64,000 nt of DNA from Erythrocercus mccallii (lineage: Eukaryota > Chordata > Aves > Passeriformes > Dicruridae): the NCBI GenBank assembly GCA_013397435.1, contig VZRG01000030.1, positions 1,011,477 through 1,075,476 of the forward strand, read 5' to 3'. The position numbers and the translations under genes are program-made. The notes below the pieces were generated by a model, which ran no database searches, was not told where the DNA came from, and saw only the letters and a list, made by a program, of their open reading frames with translations. This document shows positions 61,611 to 64,000 of the stretch, one piece after another (positions within the stretch are counted from its first letter, which is position 1; each line of letters opens with the position of its first letter).

Positions 61611-62568
61611 AACCCTGGGTGCTCTGCAAGTACTGAAGTCATTGTAGAAGATACTCTTCTCTCCAACACTCAACTTGTACTCCTCAGAGTCAAGGGAGCC
61701 ATGAGTGTTTCATTAATGCTCACTTTTGAAACATCATGTCTCCTATCTTCTCCTTCAACATCCCGACAGGATAATGGTCAGTAGGGGATCACAACTGCTC
61801 CCACTTTGACCCTGTTTCCCTCAGCAATACCAGTTTCTTCTTTCTTTTCCTCATAAGAGAAGAACATGAGAAGTCTTATTAAAGGACATGAGAAGTTTGC
61901 AAGTTGTAATTATTCCATTTCGATAAAAGCTACATTTTGCTGATTTTCTGGGCAAAGCAACATTGAAAAGAACAGCAAGAAGTCTTGAAGCAACTCCTGT
62001 AGACGCTCTCTGTTTCCATCAGAAAGCACAGAGGCTTGTTATTGCTTCTTTGACAAGATCATACTGTACTGGTACAGTTTTTCAGCATTGGAAAACAACT
62101 TCAAAACACCTGAGCTTCAAACCTAAAAAAATTTGAACAATTCAAACTACTATTGGGAACTCAAGTAAATGATCAACACAAAATAAAATTCCTTTTCTCT
62201 CAAAAACCCTGCCAGAGGTATATCTTGTCATGTCAGCCTGCCCTAGTGGCAAAGCCCTATTGGCTAATCCTGCAGAATCAGGTAAGATAATAGAAAAGAT
62301 AGGCATGGTCTGTCCTTTGGAACAACATTATTCTGTGAAAATTTCCATTGGTCACACTTGAAGAAATGTAGCTGAGTCAGTGGGGGTTACACATGTGCCA
62401 TGATGAGTAAAGTACAGGTAGAGTATTATGGCATTACTCCTGATTAAAATAATCCATCCTGATATTCAATGTAAGGACTAAGTTTAGACTGCTAATGGAG
62501 AAAAATTTTCCATGTGCCTAGTTTTTAGCCAATGAAGACTGTGCCTACAAATTTTACAAGCATAAGAG
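61611..62568. other. Noncoding DNA, no gene seen
   Basis: Sequence up to the solo LTR. No frame or repeat recognised. Confidence 0.55.
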
Positions 62569-62829
62569 TGATAGTACAGGGTTAAAATTCTTTCTCAAAT
62601 TGTAAAAGTAGTGGTAGTTAAAACAAAGTACAAGATAACCAGATCTTGGAACAGGACATCAGCTTTACTGTAGCCAGATCTGGGATAATTAAAGGGGATT
62701 GTCTTTACCAAATCAAGTGTAACCTAAAACTACCCATTAAATCACAGAAGGGGGGAGTGTGATTTTGTAATAGTAACCAGAATCAGCTAATTAGTAGTTA
62801 AGGGAAAATATTGAGTAAGGTATTGACTT

Positions 62830-62847
62830 ACGTATGATTTACGTATG
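62830..62847 (+). promoter_or_regulatory. Twin ACGTATG boxes in LTR U3
   Basis: ACGTATG occurs at 62830-62836 and 62841-62847, 11 bp apart (about one helical turn) and just upstream of the TATA box. With their 5' T residues each reads TTACGTAT, close to the PAR-bZIP/NFIL3 consensus TTAYGTAA. Binding is an inference. Confidence 0.4.
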
Positions 62848-62855
62848 TATAAGAC

Positions 62856-62863
62856 TATAAAAA
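62856..62863 (+). promoter_or_regulatory. LTR TATA box
   Basis: TATAAAAA, 76 bp upstream of the AATAAA signal, in the position expected for the U3 promoter. Transcription would start at about 62885-62890 and read rightwards into flanking DNA. Confidence 0.65.
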
Positions 62864-62931
62864 TCATAAGCATTTGTACGTCCAGTGGGCATGAGATTTG
62901 GGCTTCAGACCCCCGTGCCCCGCGCGCTTCA

Positions 62932-62937
62932 AATAAA
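62932..62937 (+). terminator. LTR polyadenylation signal AATAAA
   Basis: A canonical hexamer in the R region, followed by a CTCTGTGGTTA region (62957-62967) that can serve as the GU-rich downstream element. It could terminate or polyadenylate transcripts reading rightwards. Confidence 0.65.
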
Positions 62938-62996
62938 GCACCGACATATAGCTGCTCCTCTGTGGTTATACATTTTTTGGCCAACGCTAACAAGAG

Positions 62997-64000
62997 TAGT
63001 CTGATTCTCTTCACATATCTAGGTTGGATTAGTCTCCAGTTTTAAAGAAATGTACAAATTCTTGGCAAAATCAATTCTTAATTTCCTATCTCAAGTTGTA
63101 TTGACTGCCTAAGTCAGAAGAAAAGGAAAACAAAAGAAGAGGCTCCAAAAATTTGTACTAAAAAGAAACAGCTTTTCTTTGAGGCAAAGGGTTGAAATCC
63201 AGCCTGAATCAGTACTTAGAATAACATAAAATTTTAGATTGAGATCGAGTGGTATGGGCACAAAAGCAGGAGGCAGCTCCTTCTCTGCTTCTTCTGTCAT
63301 CAGAGAAATGAAATCCAGGATCTGACTCATGGACAAAGAGAAAGCTTCAGGCAGTCAAGAGCTCTTCTGACTGCTGCCTCCTTGGCCACAGATGGGCAAT
63401 TACAGATGTGCTCTCCCAGCTGTACAATGCTGACCATACACCTCTTACAGCAGCACACGCAGCAGGGTTTTGTATCTGACCAAGCATAAACTTTTGGGGT
63501 TGACTCTTTGCAACCTGTAGGTCAGCCCCAAAGGTCAAAGACAAGGGAAAATTGACAACTATAGACTGGGTAAAGCAGCTAAGTGAAACTGGAGAATTTT
63601 TCCAGAAGGCAAATGACCTCCCCAAAGCATTCCTAAATCACTTTTTCTGGAAGCTTTGGGATGGCTGCATTTTCCCTCCTCTGCCTTAACCCAGGCTTCT
63701 TCTCTAGCTACTGAAGGATACAATGGAATCAGCATGATGTTTTTCCAACAGTATAAAACTCACATTTTAAAAGGTAATGAAGTAAAAAAGAAGTCTTTTC
63801 TCTAATAGCATTAAATATTCGTTTCCAGGCAGACCGCAGGTGTCAAGCACCAGCAGATTTAGAAAAACTTGTAATATCTTCATGCACCACATCTTCCAGG
63901 GAACGAAGTCTTCCCTCCAGATGACAGCAATACCACTCCAGTGTCACATGCTTCTTTCTGCTTGATCAAACTTGGTGACATTTACAGAACCAAATAGAAA
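62997..64000. other. Noncoding DNA, no gene seen
   Basis: Flank of the solo LTR to the window end. Minus-strand frames of 75 and 92 codons (63109-63336, 63347-63625) have no recognisable domain. No other repeats seen. Confidence 0.5.

Larger units (their letters stand above)
62569..62992 (+). mobile_element. Solo LTR of an endogenous retrovirus (424 bp), well preserved
   Basis: The element starts TGATAGTACAGG and ends CGCTAACA. The terminal TGATAG/CTAACA pair is a near-perfect short inverted repeat with canonical TG...CA ends. AGAG at 62565-62568 is repeated at 62993-62996, a 4-bp target duplication as made by gammaretrovirus-like (class I) integrases. Inside are a TATA box (62856-62863), a polyadenylation signal AATAAA (62932-62937), and a CpG-bearing GC-rich stretch between them (about 62910-62930), in the normal U3-R-U5 order on the plus strand. 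No retroviral genes flank it and no second LTR is present, so it is a solo LTR left by recombination. Intact ends and surviving CpGs suggest it is much younger than the LTR at 44 kb. The family name is unknown to me. Confidence 0.88.

Overview
The window looks like a piece of a songbird (passerine) nuclear genome. The evidence is the repeats. There are two tRNA-Ile-headed SINEs with CR1-type tails (TguSINE1-like), at 45550-45687 and 54230-54374. A tail-only fragment of the same type lies at 48999-49051. A minus-strand CR1 3' end lies at 4994-5175. A degenerate LTR at 44044-44970 opens with a motif I recognise from abundant passerine endogenous retroviruses. The rest is AT-rich and CpG-poor, with no bacterial, plasmid or phage gene organisation.

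I see no confirmable protein-coding gene. The longest open frame is 168 codons, resembles no family I recognise, and lies in an unusually GC-rich block (about 15630-16200). Most other open frames are short, overlap on both strands, or fall in low-complexity A/C or T/G tracts. The window is therefore best read as intergenic or deep intronic DNA. The one place with gene-like architecture is a possible 109-bp exon on the minus strand (60391-60499). It has a pyrimidine-rich acceptor, a start codon followed by a signal-peptide-like stretch, and an in-frame AAG|GTAATA donor. It could be the first coding exon of a secreted or membrane protein, but I cannot name the gene.

Layout: 1-14 kb is mostly featureless AT-rich DNA with one CR1 fragment and simple repeats. 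14-17.7 kb may be decayed retroelement sequence interrupted by the GC-rich block. 17.7-44 kb is featureless apart from simple repeats, a T/G-rich tract near 35.8 kb, and several AT-rich stretches with homeodomain or octamer motifs that could be conserved noncoding elements. 44-55 kb is the repeat-dense part: a solo LTR with a 5-bp target duplication and a probable nested insertion, the SINEs, long A/C and T/G tracts, and a perfect 20-bp palindrome at 48811-48830. 60-63 kb holds the candidate exon, two A/C-rich tracts, a TAATTA-rich stretch, and a well-preserved 424-bp solo LTR (62569-62992) with a 4-bp target duplication, TATA box, twin ACGTATG boxes and polyadenylation signal.

Family names for the repeats come from my memory of avian repeats, not from a search. 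The boundaries and target duplications are read directly from the sequence.
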